Below are positions 24,641 through 34,485 of a DNA stretch of 64,000 nucleotides, in pieces. The notes under the pieces are model-generated. The model was not told the DNA's origin, ran no database searches, and saw only the letters and a list, made by a program, of their open reading frames with translations. The number at the start of each line of letters is the position of its first letter. Positions within the stretch are counted from its first letter, which is position 1. A program made the position numbers and the translations under genes. This DNA comes from Flaccisagitta enflata. Its lineage: Eukaryota > Chaetognatha > Sagittoidea > Aphragmophora. The DNA lies in contig OZ231126.1 in NCBI GenBank assembly GCA_965153355.1, positions 111,600,001-111,664,000 on the forward strand, given 5' to 3'.

Positions 24641-25512
24641 GAGGACAAATGGACGGACGGATGGACGGATGGACGGATGGACAGACGGACGGACAAATGA
24701 ACAAAAGTCCCCCTGTGTTCTACAGGACTTCGTCCTCTTTGGGACCGCTGCCCACAAATCATCCTGTGTGAAATCATAGGTCATCTGTCTGGCCTCTAAA
24801 ACCTCAAATCAAGCCTCTCAGACCCCAAATCAGACCTTCATACCCAACTCAGGCCTTTCAGATCAGACCCTCTGACCCTAATTGAAGCCCATCAGACCCC
24901 ATTAGGGCCTGCCAGACCCTAAACTAGGCCAAAACAGAGCTCTCAGACCCCAAATCAGGTCTATGAGACCCCACTTTTGGCCTCTAAGACCCTAACCCAG
25001 CCCTCTCAGACCGGTAGTCAGGCCTCTTAGACCATAAGTATTATTCAAGACCCTCATTCCCCAAATCAGGCCTCCTAGACCCCAATTCTGGCCTCTCAAA
25101 CCAGACTCAGGCATCCCACACTTATTCCAGCCTCTAAGACCCAACTCAGGCCTCAGACACCCAGGATAAGGCCCCTTAGGCCTCACAGCAGGCCTTTCAG
25201 ACCACAAATAACAAGATTTTCACTATTTTGGGGTCATTTTGAGTCATTTGAAGCCCCTTGATGAGCCTCTTAAAGGCCCTCAACCTGTATGTTTGTTCCC
25301 CCAAAGTTACCCTGCATTGGATAACAGTGAGTGAGAAGAAATGTACCACTCATTTGGTTATAAACAATAAAAACTTTCCAAAAATGTTGAGATTTTGATC
25401 AAGATTGAGTCTATATTGAGCGTTTTGAGCTCTTTAGATAAAGCCTCAATGGACCCTAAACCTTCATTGTTGGTCTTTACTAATTTCTACATGCAACATA
25501 ACAGTTACTTAA

Positions 25513-26037
25513 CAGTCAGCGGACAAAACATAATAGGTATATATATCATTCCCATGGTTTTGATCCAACCCACTGATGTTGAACAGAATGCTGTAAACAA
25601 CAACTGGTTGTTGAAATTACAGCCGGCTGTTAAGTTACAAAGTTGGCAAAAATCAAATTTTTCCTAAAAAGAATGAGACCTGCAGATTCATACTCCTGAT
25701 GAAATTCTGAGAAGTTTGATATGTCACACTTAACACTTTTTGTAAAAAATCTTTTTTTTAACATTGCGTTATAATTAAATTAAACAATTATAATTTTTTT
25801 CTATTTTTCTGTAAAAGTATATATTGTGATATATCAAACTTCTTAAAATTTCATCAGAATTATGAATCTGCAGGTCTCATTCTATTCGGTGAAAGTTGGA
25901 TTTTTGCCAACTTTGTAACTTAACAGCCGGCTATAATTTCAATAACCAGTTGTTTACAGCATTTTGTTCAATATCAGTGGGTTGGATCAAAACCAATGGA
26001 ATGATATATATACCTATAATGTTTTGTCCGCTGACTG
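25513..26037. mobile_element. 525-bp palindromic MITE inserted in the right arm of the giant foldback
   Basis: It begins CAGTCAGCGGACAAAAC and ends GTTTTGTCCGCTGACTG; arms extend over 200 bp each. It is flanked by TTAA on both sides (25509-25512, 26038-26041). The matching position of the left arm (about 22517-22520) has TTAA once, so the empty site is present in the same window. TTAA duplication fits piggyBac-type transposition; a TA duplication with one extra base per end (Tc1/mariner type) fits equally well. Confidence 0.9.
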
Positions 26038-26246
26038 TTAATAGAAATTTTCAACATCCTGCAATATCACAGAGAAAAACAAGCAAATCTCTTTAATTGG
26101 TAGATTTTAGATTTTTTGTATTTTTGGATCCTCTTTAACAAAGCCTTGGAGGATCTAAAGGGGCCAACATATTTATTTTTTTCTAAATTTGATATACTAC
26201 TTCAAAATATCTTCCAAATGAGACCATTCAGAGGCCTGCAGGTTTA

Positions 26247-27516
26247 TCCATTAGGCAATTATACGTAAAACAAGGGTGTTTATGTAAAATATGAAATGCT
26301 AAATCAACTTGTGCCACCGTATCAACTTTGGCAAGTCATAACGAGGTTGTTTTTTGATGAATCCACAAAAAATCAGTGACATTTGGAAAGCTCTTCGAAA
26401 GATCTATCAAATGAGACCAACCATAGGGATTTTCTCCAATTTCTGTAGAAGTTATAAGCAAAACAAAGGCATACATGCAATATTGGAAAAAGTACAACAA
26501 CCTGTACCTCATCATGGTAAAAAAACGAGATTTATCAAAAAAGCGCCATACAGATTTTTTTGCATTCTTTTGCAATGGATTTATACATCAAATGGGCATG
26601 TGAAACTGTAGAAAAAGTCGCAGTTATCTCAAAACGAACATGAAGGTATGGATTCAGAGCAGTGTTCGATTCTCTTTGGGGGGGTATCCAGAGATGTGTG
26701 CGTTTTTAAAGCTTTTTATCGCGTTTTTGATGGCTCTGAATGGCAGAGAAAAAACTGGGAGGGGTAAAAAAACTTTTAAAAGTGCTGTTGAAAAAAAAAT
26801 TTGTCCGTCTGTCTGCCTGACATTTTTTGAAAGTGCCGACGCACGCGACTTAGGTCTGATGACCTTGTCTTTTTTCAAATAATCATTTATTTTGTTTAAT
26901 ATCTGAAAATATCAAAGCAGGAAATGAATAGTGTAATTTTTTTTATTTCTTGACTATTTTTCATGATAGATTTTTATATCCTAAAGGAAGAATTTAAATA
27001 ATTCTTTCTATAGAATTAATAAAAAATTGTGTCAAAATCAGGATTAAGCTAAACAGTGAAAACAAACGATAAATCAAACTTTTTCATAGATAAGATAAAC
27101 CAGTTTTTAAGATCCCCAGAAAAAACAAAAATAAAAGACCCCAATTAAAAATGAAAAGGAAGGATATTTTGCTTCATTCCACTCAAGTACAAATTCTGAC
27201 TAAAGTGGTTTCAGTTTAATCTAGTCCAAAATTCGGCCTAAAATGGTTCCCCCCAAGACGAGGAGGGAAAATGAATAACGAGAGAGGAGAGAGAAGGAGT
27301 AAAGTGAGACAAATTACATATGAAAGACAAAATTAACACAAAGAAACAATATTAGAAACGAGAATGATCGGCAGGGGGGGGGGGGGAAGGGAATATATAA
27401 ATGTGAATGACAACACTAATTGAAAGGAAGAATACATTCTGCGGTCCAGAAAGAGACAAAATAAAGAGACGATTCTGATAAACTGGTTCATACCACAGCC
27501 CAAACTTTATTCTAAC
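26247..27516. other. no gene recognised
   Basis: It contains a C-to-G homopolymer patch at 27376-27387 and AT-rich DNA. Small frames at 26336-26880 have no support. Confidence 0.5.
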
Positions 27517-27647
27517 CTGGAGGCGTCTTGATCATTGAATGTCTCTCCATCCGCGGAAAGCGTCTGAGGAGCGGAAGTGATGTCACCTCGTATCAAAGAG
27601 TCCTCGAGATCGGCGAACTTGATAGAGATGATTCCACCGAGCATGTT
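27517..27647 (-). CDS. candidate exon, host gene
   Basis: Acceptor TTTACTGTTTACAG precedes 27647 and donor GTTAGA follows 27517. The 131-nt exon is open in only one frame, starting at phase 0: NMLGGIISIKFADLEDSLIR, then DITSAPQTLSADGETFNDQD. It leaves in phase 2, which the exon at 12452-12672 completes. The upstream intron is 113 nt. The family is not recognised; the sequence looks acidic and partly helical. Its C-terminal QDAS-R resembles the end of the candidate exon at 42114-42219 (QDALR), with the same GTTAG donor. Confidence 0.65.
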
Positions 27648-27760
27648 CTGTAAACAGTAAACATGCTGAAGCATACATGTGAGAAATGGTAAAGCGCATG
27701 GCATTGCAGTGGAACGGAAAATGAGACATGATGCATCAGAACAGACCAATAATCCCTTAC

Positions 27761-27994
27761 CTTGTCACAAACAATGGGAGAAATTTCGCTTGTACCAACA
27801 AAGGAGAGACTACTTTGAAATCCTCCTTGACCTCCAGGGGAAAATTTCGAAGACGGGCGCCCATCGGTAATTCCATGTTGCCTGTCGGTGCAGAGTCAGT
27901 GTCGAAAAATTGGTCGCGGTTTGCTTGGTTGTCCTCCGGCGGAGCTATGACGATCATACTCATCGGAAAGAGCACCATCTCTTGAACCGGAGTC
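27761..27994 (-). CDS. candidate exon with an in-frame TGA, host gene
   Basis: Acceptor TTTTCCTCAG and donor GTAAGG are strong. The exon is 234 nt (78 codons). Both neighbours demand phase 0 at each end. In that frame it reads DSGSRDGALSDEYDRHSSAG, then meets TGA at 27896-27898, then continues through SKFSPGGQGGFQSSLSF to IVCDK. A second frame is fully open (VKEDFKVVSPLLVQAKF) but its phase fits neither neighbour. So either the gene is broken here, a further splice event skips the stop, or an indel in the run of five T (plus strand: A) next to the stop shifts frames. Confidence 0.55.
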
Positions 27995-28000
27995 CTGAGG

Positions 28001-28005
<5 letters not shown>

Positions 28006-28072
<67 letters not shown>

Positions 28073-28090
28073 CAGAGAGAGACAGAGAGA
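28006..28090. repeat. (GA)n microsatellite
   Basis: About 30 GA units, then GACAGAGA variants. It lies only 11 bp upstream of a candidate splice acceptor (minus strand: T/C tract), so it may serve as its polypyrimidine tract. Confidence 0.95.
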
Positions 28091-28275
28091 GAATGAAATA
28101 TGTTAGACTAATAAGGCAACCATTTGATATCACTATCTGTGAATCATAATTTGGGTATTGGGGTTACGTAATGGATGGTTCCCCTTGTAAATTTGGGTCC
28201 AACATTTGCGCAATATTGCATGCACTGTGTAATTTCGGACACGTAACTCTAAGAAATGAGATGATGAAAACTCAC

Positions 28276-28375
28276 CCTATCTTGGCAAAATTTCGGGCTG
28301 TTCTTTCCCTCTGGAATCGTTGATACCAGCGTAAGGGGTGAAGGGGAGGAAACCAAGTACAGTGACAATGTTGAT
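28276..28375 (-). CDS. candidate exon, host gene (5'-most of the phase-consistent set)
   Basis: Acceptor TCTCTACTACAG, donor GTGAGT. The 100-nt exon is open as one base plus 33 codons: STLSLYLVSSPSPLTLVSTI, then PEGKNSPKFCQDR, ending in phase 0. It joins the next exon as FCQDR-DSGSRDG. The acceptor and the first 21 bases are duplicated by the 144-bp tandem repeat at 28355-28642, so a second acceptor lies 144 bp upstream. Unrecognised family; Ser/Pro-rich. Confidence 0.6.
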
Positions 28376-28642
28376 CTGTAGTAGAGACAATTTAAAGGAT
28401 ACCAAGTTTTTAGTTGGAACTATAGAATATGTACAAAAGGGTGTCCTACCATCTATATGTCAGTCTGTCCCATCAGTTGGTCCTTGTGCATGAATAACAA
28501 GTACAGTGACAATGTTGATCTGTAGTAGAGACAATTTAAAGGATACCAAGTTTTTAGTTGGAACTATAGAATATGTACAAAAGGGTGTCCTACCATCTAT
28601 ATGTCAGTCTGTCCCATCAGTTGGTCCTTGTGCATGAATAAA
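28355..28642. repeat. 144-bp direct tandem duplication
   Basis: The sequence from AAGTACAGTGACAATGTTG to CCTTGTGCATGAATAA is present twice with no difference that I could see (28355-28498, 28499-28642). Its near-identity implies a recent event. It copies a splice acceptor. Confidence 0.95.
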
Positions 28643-28674
28643 AATCTTGAAAGAGTATGGGTCCGCGACTGGGG

Positions 28675-29100
28675 TCGCACGGCGTTGTCGAATGGCGTTG
28701 TCGAACGGCGTTGTCGAACGGCATTGTCGAACGGCGGGGTTGAACGGCGTTGTCAAACGGCGTTGTCAAACGGCGTTGTCAAACGGCGTTGTCAAACGGC
28801 GTTGTCAAACGGCGTTGTCAAACGGCGTTGTCAAACGGCGTTGTCAAACGGCGTTGTCAAACGGCGTTGTCAAACGGCGTTGTCAAACGGCGTTGTCAAA
28901 CGGCGTTGTCGAACGGCGTTGTCGAACGGCGTTGTTGAACGGCGTTGTCAAATGGCGTTGTCGAACGGCGATGTTGTCGGCGTTGTCAAACGGCGCTGTC
29001 AAATGGTGTTGTCAAATGGTGTTGTCAAAGTGTTGTCAAACGCCGTTGTCAAATACCGTTGTCAAACAGTATTGTCAAATGGTCTTGTCAAATAGCGGTC
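28675..29100. repeat. 13-bp minisatellite (GTTGTCAAACGGC)n
   Basis: About 32 units. The middle (28745-28905) is nearly perfect; variants GTTGTCGAACGGC and decayed units lie at both ends. The plus strand lacks stops in all phases, and since 13 is not a multiple of 3 each phase cycles through the same 13 residues, giving long false frames. Confidence 0.95.
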
Positions 29101-29139
29101 AAATAGGGGTTGAGAGATAAGCTGCTTTGTTCATATTCA

Positions 29140-30130
29140 TAGGTTGAGCCATTTAATTTTGAGTCTACATACCAAATTTTAACCAAATCGATTGAGAATT
29201 GTTCAAGTTATGCACATTTTTCACTTTTAAGGTGGTAGGCTGGTAGGCTGGTTGGGTGGTAGGCCAGTTAGCATGCTAAAATCTTTACAAATCAAATACA
29301 TATGTTGAGTCCTTCCATTTAGAGAAAACATACCAAGTTTACACCTAATCAGTTGAAAAACATAAAGTTATGAACTTTTTCACTTTAAGGCTGGTAGGCT
29401 AGTTGGGTGGTAGGCTGGTTTGGCCGGTTGGCATACTAAAATCTTCACGATTCAAATACTTATATTGAGTCCTTCTATTCAGAGACTACATACCAAGTTT
29501 CAATCAAATCGGTTGAAAAATGCAGAAGTTATGCACATTTTTCACTATTTGGCTGGTAGGCTGGTTGGGTGGTAGGCTGGTTTGGCCAGTTAGCATGCTG
29601 AAATCTCTACAAGTCAAATACATATGTTGAGTCCTTCCATTTAGAGACTACATACCAAGTTTTAACCAAATCGGTTGAAAAATGCAGAAGTTATGCACGT
29701 TTTTCACTTTTCGGCTGGTAGGCTGGTTGGGTGGTAGGTCGGTTTGGCCGGTTAGCATGCTAAAATCTTTACAATTCAAATACATATGTTGAGTCCTTCC
29801 ATTTAGAGACTACATACCAAGTTTCAACCAAATCAGTTGAAAAATGCAGAAGTTATGCACGTTTTTCACTTTTCGGCTGGTAGGCTGGTTGGGTGGTAGG
29901 CCGGTTTGGCCGGTTAGCATGCTAAAATCTTAACAATTCAAATAGATATATTGAGTCCTTCCATTTAGAGACTACATACCAAGTTTCAACCAAATTGGTT
30001 GAAAAATACCAAAGTTATGCACATTTTTCACTTTTAGGCTGGTAGGCTGGTTGGGCCGGTTGGGTGGGTCGGATCATCACATACGCATAGGCCGCAAAGC
30101 GGCTTACCATAGTACAACTTCCCTGCAAAT
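29140..30130. repeat. 162-bp tandem array, about 6 copies
   Basis: The landmark ACATACCAAGTTTCAACCAA recurs at about 29168, 29329, 29490, 29652, 29814 and 29976, a spacing of 161-162 bp. Each unit has GGCTGGTAGGCTGGTTGGG and GTTATGCACATTTTTCAC. The array ends in a related single-copy segment, a (GAC)n run at 30185-30208 and a short inverted end (TCCGCGTCGGAATGG, then CCGTCGCGGA). Confidence 0.9.
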
Positions 30131-30274
30131 ATGAAGCAAATCGGTCAAGGCGTTCAAAAGTTAGCCCATTTTTAAAAGTGTGGACGACGACGACAACGAC
30201 GACGACGACACCCACCCGCCTCGAATTATAGTCCGCGTCGGAATGGTATTCCGTCGCGGACAAAAATGATTATG

Positions 30275-30460
30275 TTCAAGATTCCAGCCTAGAGGCCCAA
30301 ATCCCAGCCTCCAGGTCCAAATCCCAGCCAAGAGGCCCAGATCCCAACCTTGAGGCTAAAATTTGGGCCTAACAGCTAGGATCTGAGCCTCCAGACTAGA
30401 ATTTGGACCTCGAGACTGGAACTTGAGGGGGAGGAGGGGGAGAAAGAGAAAATTCCCCCA
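30275..30460. repeat. 20-21-bp minisatellite with conserved junction
   Basis: GGCCCAAATCCCAGCC-type units are followed by ACTTGAGGGGGAGGAGG and GAAAATTCCCCCATAAGTGTG, the same junction as at 15.94 and 42.95 kb, but inverted. Confidence 0.8.
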
Positions 30461-30537
30461 TAAGTGTGAAAGTTGCTGCCCTGCTTCCGCTTCAACTGCA
30501 AGCACAACTACTTAGGCAGGGCAGGGGTACCGCAAAT

Positions 30538-31010
30538 ACAAGTTTTATTTTTTATAAGAACCTTGTTTAAAAGAACATCAAGCCTTGAAATCATTCAAGA
30601 ATTAAGAACATTGTGGTTATTTTACTAGTTGCTATCTCTATCTTTTTTAAAGGCTTTTAAAAAATGAAAAGTGTAAAAGTTTTTTTATCTCTTTCAAGTA
30701 ATTACAAATTTATAGGAAATTGCATTCTAGAATGATAACTATGACATTTATGTTTATCCTTTAATTTTATACATACATAAGCAGTTTCAAACTATTTTAA
30801 GAAAATTCCAGCTTGAAAACTATCAAAAGATTAAATACACAACATTCAAGGCTAGCCCAAAAATTAACGTTCTTATAAGAGAGAAAAATTGTAAAAGAAT
30901 GCAATATCATAATTTTGACTTTAAAACTATGATAGGTGGAATAATATCCCTTGCTACACCAAAACTGAAAATAATGGAAGAGGGCCTTGTGAGCCCTCAC
31001 TGACTACACT
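30538..31010. repeat. TTCTTATAAGAACC-family DNA, diverged
   Basis: It begins TTTTTTATAAGAACCTTG and resembles 44190-44310 (TAGTTGCTATCTCTATC vs TAGTAGCTATCTTATC). A right terminus is not clear. Confidence 0.5.
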
Positions 31011-31016
31011 CATTTC

Positions 31017-31452
31017 TTTGACTAAGAACCTTGTTTATAAGAACATTGAGGCTCAGATGAGGAAAAAATAAGAACAATCATAAAAACATTGGCAGTTTTA
31101 AGACATGTATGAAAAATTAAGAATATCTGAACATCATTCATTACCATTTGGTATCATTAAGAACAATCCTCTCTACCAGGAACTGCCATAATGATTAGAT
31201 TCATAAGACTAAAAGCAAGACTGTGCAATTGCAATGATTGACATTAATCTGCTCCGTAATTCTTAATATGATTTGATCTTGTTTCAGCTGAAGAACAGGG
31301 TTAAGTTCCTGATAAAAGAACATCCCGGTATAAACTAATGATCAAAATAAAATAAAAACATCTTAAGAACAGTTTAAACCTTAAATTTACAAAAAAAAAG
31401 GAACACTGAGCCTCAGAAAAAAATAACATGTTCTTATAAAAAGAAATGAGTG
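31017..31452. mobile_element. 436-bp TA-flanked MITE (CACTCATTTC ends)
   Basis: The left end CACTCATTTCTTTGACTAAG and right end TTATAAAAAGAAATGAGTG are inverted repeats, and GAACATTGAGGCTC faces GAGCCTCAG. TA is on both sides (31015-31016, 31453-31454). Tc1/mariner-like in its target choice. Confidence 0.85.
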
Positions 31453-31454
31453 TA

Positions 31455-31867
31455 CAGACGAAAGTGAAATACAAGAAGTTAACCCCCCAAAAACTGTAGC
31501 ACCCCCCCCTACAGCCATAACCGCTGAATGAAGAAAGGCATATAAGGTAGGGAATAAAAGCTTACATCAATACAATTAGCCTCATCAGAGCGATTTTACA
31601 ATTTAAATCCCAGTAAAAAGTTATTGCTTAAAACCTAGTTAAAATTAACACTTTTTTAAAAATGCTAAAAATGCAATTTTTTACTAGTTATTTGGCTATA
31701 ATTCTTTACAGGGAATGAAATTCCAAAATCGCTCTGATGAGGCTAATTGTATTGATATAAGCTTCTATTCCCTACCTTGTATGTCTTTCTTCATTTCACG
31801 GTTGAGGCTGTAGGGGGGGGTGCTACAGTTTTTGGGGGGTTAACGTCTTGTATTTCACCTTTGTCTG
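31455..31867. mobile_element. 413-bp TA-flanked MITE with about 160-bp arms
   Basis: CAGACGAAAGTGAAATACAAG faces CTTGTATTTCACCTTTGTCTG, and AGCCTCATCAGAGCGATTTT faces its complement. TA is at 31453-31454 and 31868-31869. It shares the left TA with the preceding MITE, so one landed in the target duplication of the other. Confidence 0.9.
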
Positions 31868-31947
31868 TAGTTACTACGCGCGCATCACTCCTAGTTTTCC
31901 ATTTAGCAAATCTATGTAACCGACCAAGCAACAAGCCTGTGACTCAC

Positions 31948-32098
31948 CGCAGATGAATCTTTAAAAGGTGAAAGAAGCCCGTATTCTTTGACGTAGGTGC
32001 AAAGACCACAAATCGTCGTTGGTGCGTACTCAACCCCCCGCGACGAAATGCCTCTCCTTCTTCGCAAAATCTTGACAAATGAAGCAGCATTCGCATTG
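31948..32098 (-). CDS. candidate exon, host gene, placement unsure
   Basis: Acceptor GACGACACTCAG and donor GTGAGT frame a 151-nt exon, one base plus 50 codons: NANAASFVKILRRRRGISSR, GVEYAPTTICGLCTYVKEYG, then LLSPFKDSSA. It leaves in phase 0, which does not fit the phase-2 entry of the exon at 28276-28375, so an exon between them is unseen or the exon belongs to another transcript. The CxxC pair and GVEYAP motif recall the exon at 11912-12081. Unrecognised. Confidence 0.55.
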
Positions 32099-33053
32099 CT
32101 GAGTGTCGTCATAATGACAGTATTTAGGGAAACGACTGACATGATAATCGACATGACATGATAATGACATGATGATTGATGACCGACTTATGACAAACTG
32201 ATGACATAACATTACATTATTTATCAGGGGTGTATATTCTTGAGTCGCTTTTGATTCCCCCCCCCCCTGCCTTTGATTTTCTTCCCCGCAACTCGTCGCG
32301 TCGTGTTTTTATATCCATGATTTTCTTCCCCATATAACATCTGTACACTTATTATTGTAAAAAGATCACACAACTGTCAAATCTAGATGGAGATATTTAG
32401 CCACATGCCGATTTTTCCACCAATTAAAGCTTGAAAAAATATTCATTTTGCTCATGAATTTCACCATGATTTCTTTTAAAAAAATCAAATTAGATCAAAA
32501 ACAGGAAAGATATTCCCTCTGCAATTTGTGACGAAATTACCAGAAAAACCTAATCTATTTCAGATGCACACCAAATCTATATAAAGATAGTTAATAAGAT
32601 GCGGATTTCACGACTAAAAAGCTCATGTAAAGTTTTTTAATTTGCCCATGAATTTCAATTGATTTCGTGAAAATGAATGTTTTTAAAATTCAAACCAAAG
32701 TTATGGAAAAGTTGGAACCTGGGTGTTGCTTGCGAGTTGTCCAGAGGTGAAAAAGTTTAAAACAAGCAACCAAATCAGGAAAAAATGTAAAAAATGATGT
32801 GAAATGTAATGGGAAATACCCATCTGATATTCAATATCACGGATTTGTATCATTTCTTACCAGCAGTAGCGAGGCATCTATAGTTGTATCATTACCGTGA
32901 CAATAATTAGTGGACAGGTGTTAGCAATAAAACTATGTAGTTAAGGTTTAAATAGTCTTAAATTGTGTTTTACTAATTGAGTTTTATGATTTGTTACTGT
33001 AAAATCATGACGTACCAAGTTGCGCTAATGCGGAGACGTACAATGCAAGGCCA
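32099..33053. other. no gene recognised
   Basis: AT-rich, with short ATGACATGATAATGACATG repeats at 32140-32190 and a C-run at 32262-32269. Confidence 0.5.
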
Positions 33054-33171
33054 AGTAGGCCAATAAGGTGCGACGTGTGGATCGTAGAACGAATGCGTTA
33101 CCCGACCGACCGACCGACCGACCAACCGACGGACACAGCCATTTGTAGAGGTGCTTTGTCGCACCTAAAAA
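33054..33171 (+). repeat. dispersed hairpin repeat, short form
   Basis: GCAAGGCCAAGTAGGCC, (CCGA)n-like middle CGACCGACCGACCGACC, hairpin GGTGCTTTGTCGCACC, then TAAAAA. A clean example of the short form. Confidence 0.9.
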
Positions 33172-33277
33172 CATAAAGAGACTAAACAGTAGAATAGTCG
33201 CAAAACTCAACTTGCGATCTTCTCGAGACTACGTAAGCTATAGAAGTAGAGCAGTCAGCTACGAATGTATATTTACT

Positions 33278-33279
<2 letters not shown>

Positions 33280-33349
<70 letters not shown>

Positions 33350-33674
33350 GTTGCTTACTTGCCGCCCCTGAGCTTTTTATTTCTGATACCTTTGAATTGT
33401 TATCCTGAACGTCGAAGCGTTAGGGTTGCGGCGTTGGACACATTTTCCTTTTCTTTCTGTTTTCCAGATACGTTGCAGTTGAGTTAAAAAACTATAGCGA
33501 GTAAGCTAGACTGTACACGCTAATGAACAATTTAAAGGCGTCATTTCTATCAACGGTTTCCTCTGATCGATGCAGTGCGAAAGCTGACATGGGTTTGGAC
33601 TAGTTAATATCAAGTGCATCAGAGGCGCTAGCTTTAGGTGTTTATAACAAAAGCCACAGCGAGTAATTTGTTCT

Positions 33675-33732
<58 letters not shown>
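33280..33732. repeat. two (GA)n microsatellites (33280-33346, 33679-33732)
   Basis: Both tracts are perfect and on the same strand. The 330 bp between them has no recognised feature. Confidence 0.95.
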
Positions 33733-33736
<4 letters not shown>

Positions 33737-33845
33737 AGTACCAGCAATTTTTAATTCGTAACTACACATACATACGTACATACATATACATACGTAATAC
33801 TACGTACTATGATGGCTCGTTAAATCATTTTGATCTCGCTCTATG

Positions 33846-34485
33846 TAATGAGGCCCCTAAAAGCCTCCAAAGACCACCAAACAAACCCACGGACCTGACC
33901 TGACAATGCATCGGACTCAGCGGCAGACCAACAGCCCACAAAGTCAACCTGCAAGAATGACACCAAATATCTGCCAAAATGTCTCCTCTGAGCGCCGTGG
34001 ACGTCCAAAAGACACCAAAAAGAGACACAAAAAACCGCCGTATCCTTCAAGCCTCCTCTGGCTAAATGTTTATATTTCTGTAGTCTTTTCACTGTTTGTA
34101 GTATCGTTTTTATATCATTTTTGAGTGTTTTATTTCATATTATTTGCTTGTTTATGCACGTCCTTCCATTCGATGGATGTTCGCTGTATCATGAGAAATG
34201 TCACATAAAAATGTCGTAAAATCAGGAGAGAGACATCTTAATCGTTCAAGAGGTCGACGACAAATGACAGAAAAAGCCAAAGTTAAAAGTAAACGATCGG
34301 ACCGGTAGGATTGTTATGATTCGAAAATATGAGCGAGTATCCTCAGCCAATGAGCGTCCAGACAACAGTGCATGCGCGTTCGGTCAACATCGAGCTAGTT
34401 TCTGCGCAACAATAATAAAATATGGCGGCGGACCAAAGAGCAACGTCCGTAGAATAGCCTCACTTATTCTCGCGCGGTCTCTACA
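33846..34485 (-). mobile_element. 640-bp LTR, family B (3' LTR by context)
   Basis: On the minus strand it starts TGTAGAGACCGCGCGAG and ends GGGGCCTCATTA. It matches 57339-57978 over the same 640-bp length with roughly seven differences. A G-rich polypurine tract (GGGGGTGGGGGAGCCGA) directly precedes it on the minus strand at about 34486-34505, making it a 3' LTR. CATA follows (plus TATG, 33842-33845). Confidence 0.85.

Larger units (their letters stand above)
22326..26246. mobile_element. giant foldback element, 3.9 kb, with about 0.95-kb inverted arms
   Basis: The left end TAAACCTGCAGGCCTCTGAA matches the right end in reverse complement. The arms (22326-23280 and 24782-26246, less a 529-bp insertion) can be followed almost continuously, including ATGTTGGCCCCTTTAGATCC and GGTTTAGGGTCCATTGAGGC blocks. 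TA lies at both outer edges and may be the target duplication. The core (23281-24781) has a CAGGTCGCCCAAGGGC-type unit on each side and 21-bp minisatellites. There is no coding capacity, so it must be mobilised in trans if at all. Confidence 0.85.

Noticed and set aside
23136-24784. Frames rich in SGLKSALSGLK or PERADFRPERADF
   Set aside because: A 21-bp repeat unit is divisible by three and yields open frames on both strands; this is a minisatellite.
27896-27898. TGA as a selenocysteine codon
   Set aside because: No sign of a selenoprotein family, and no SECIS element can be placed; a lesion or indel is simpler.
28601-29120. Two long overlapping plus-strand frames with a VVKRRCQTALSNG repeat
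   Set aside because: They are produced by a 13-bp minisatellite without stops; the same cycle appears in every phase and there is no start context.
33825-34124. Small frames in the 640-bp LTR (also at 57238-57701)
   Set aside because: They are duplicated only because the LTR is; no conserved domain, and substitutions between copies show no coding bias by eye.
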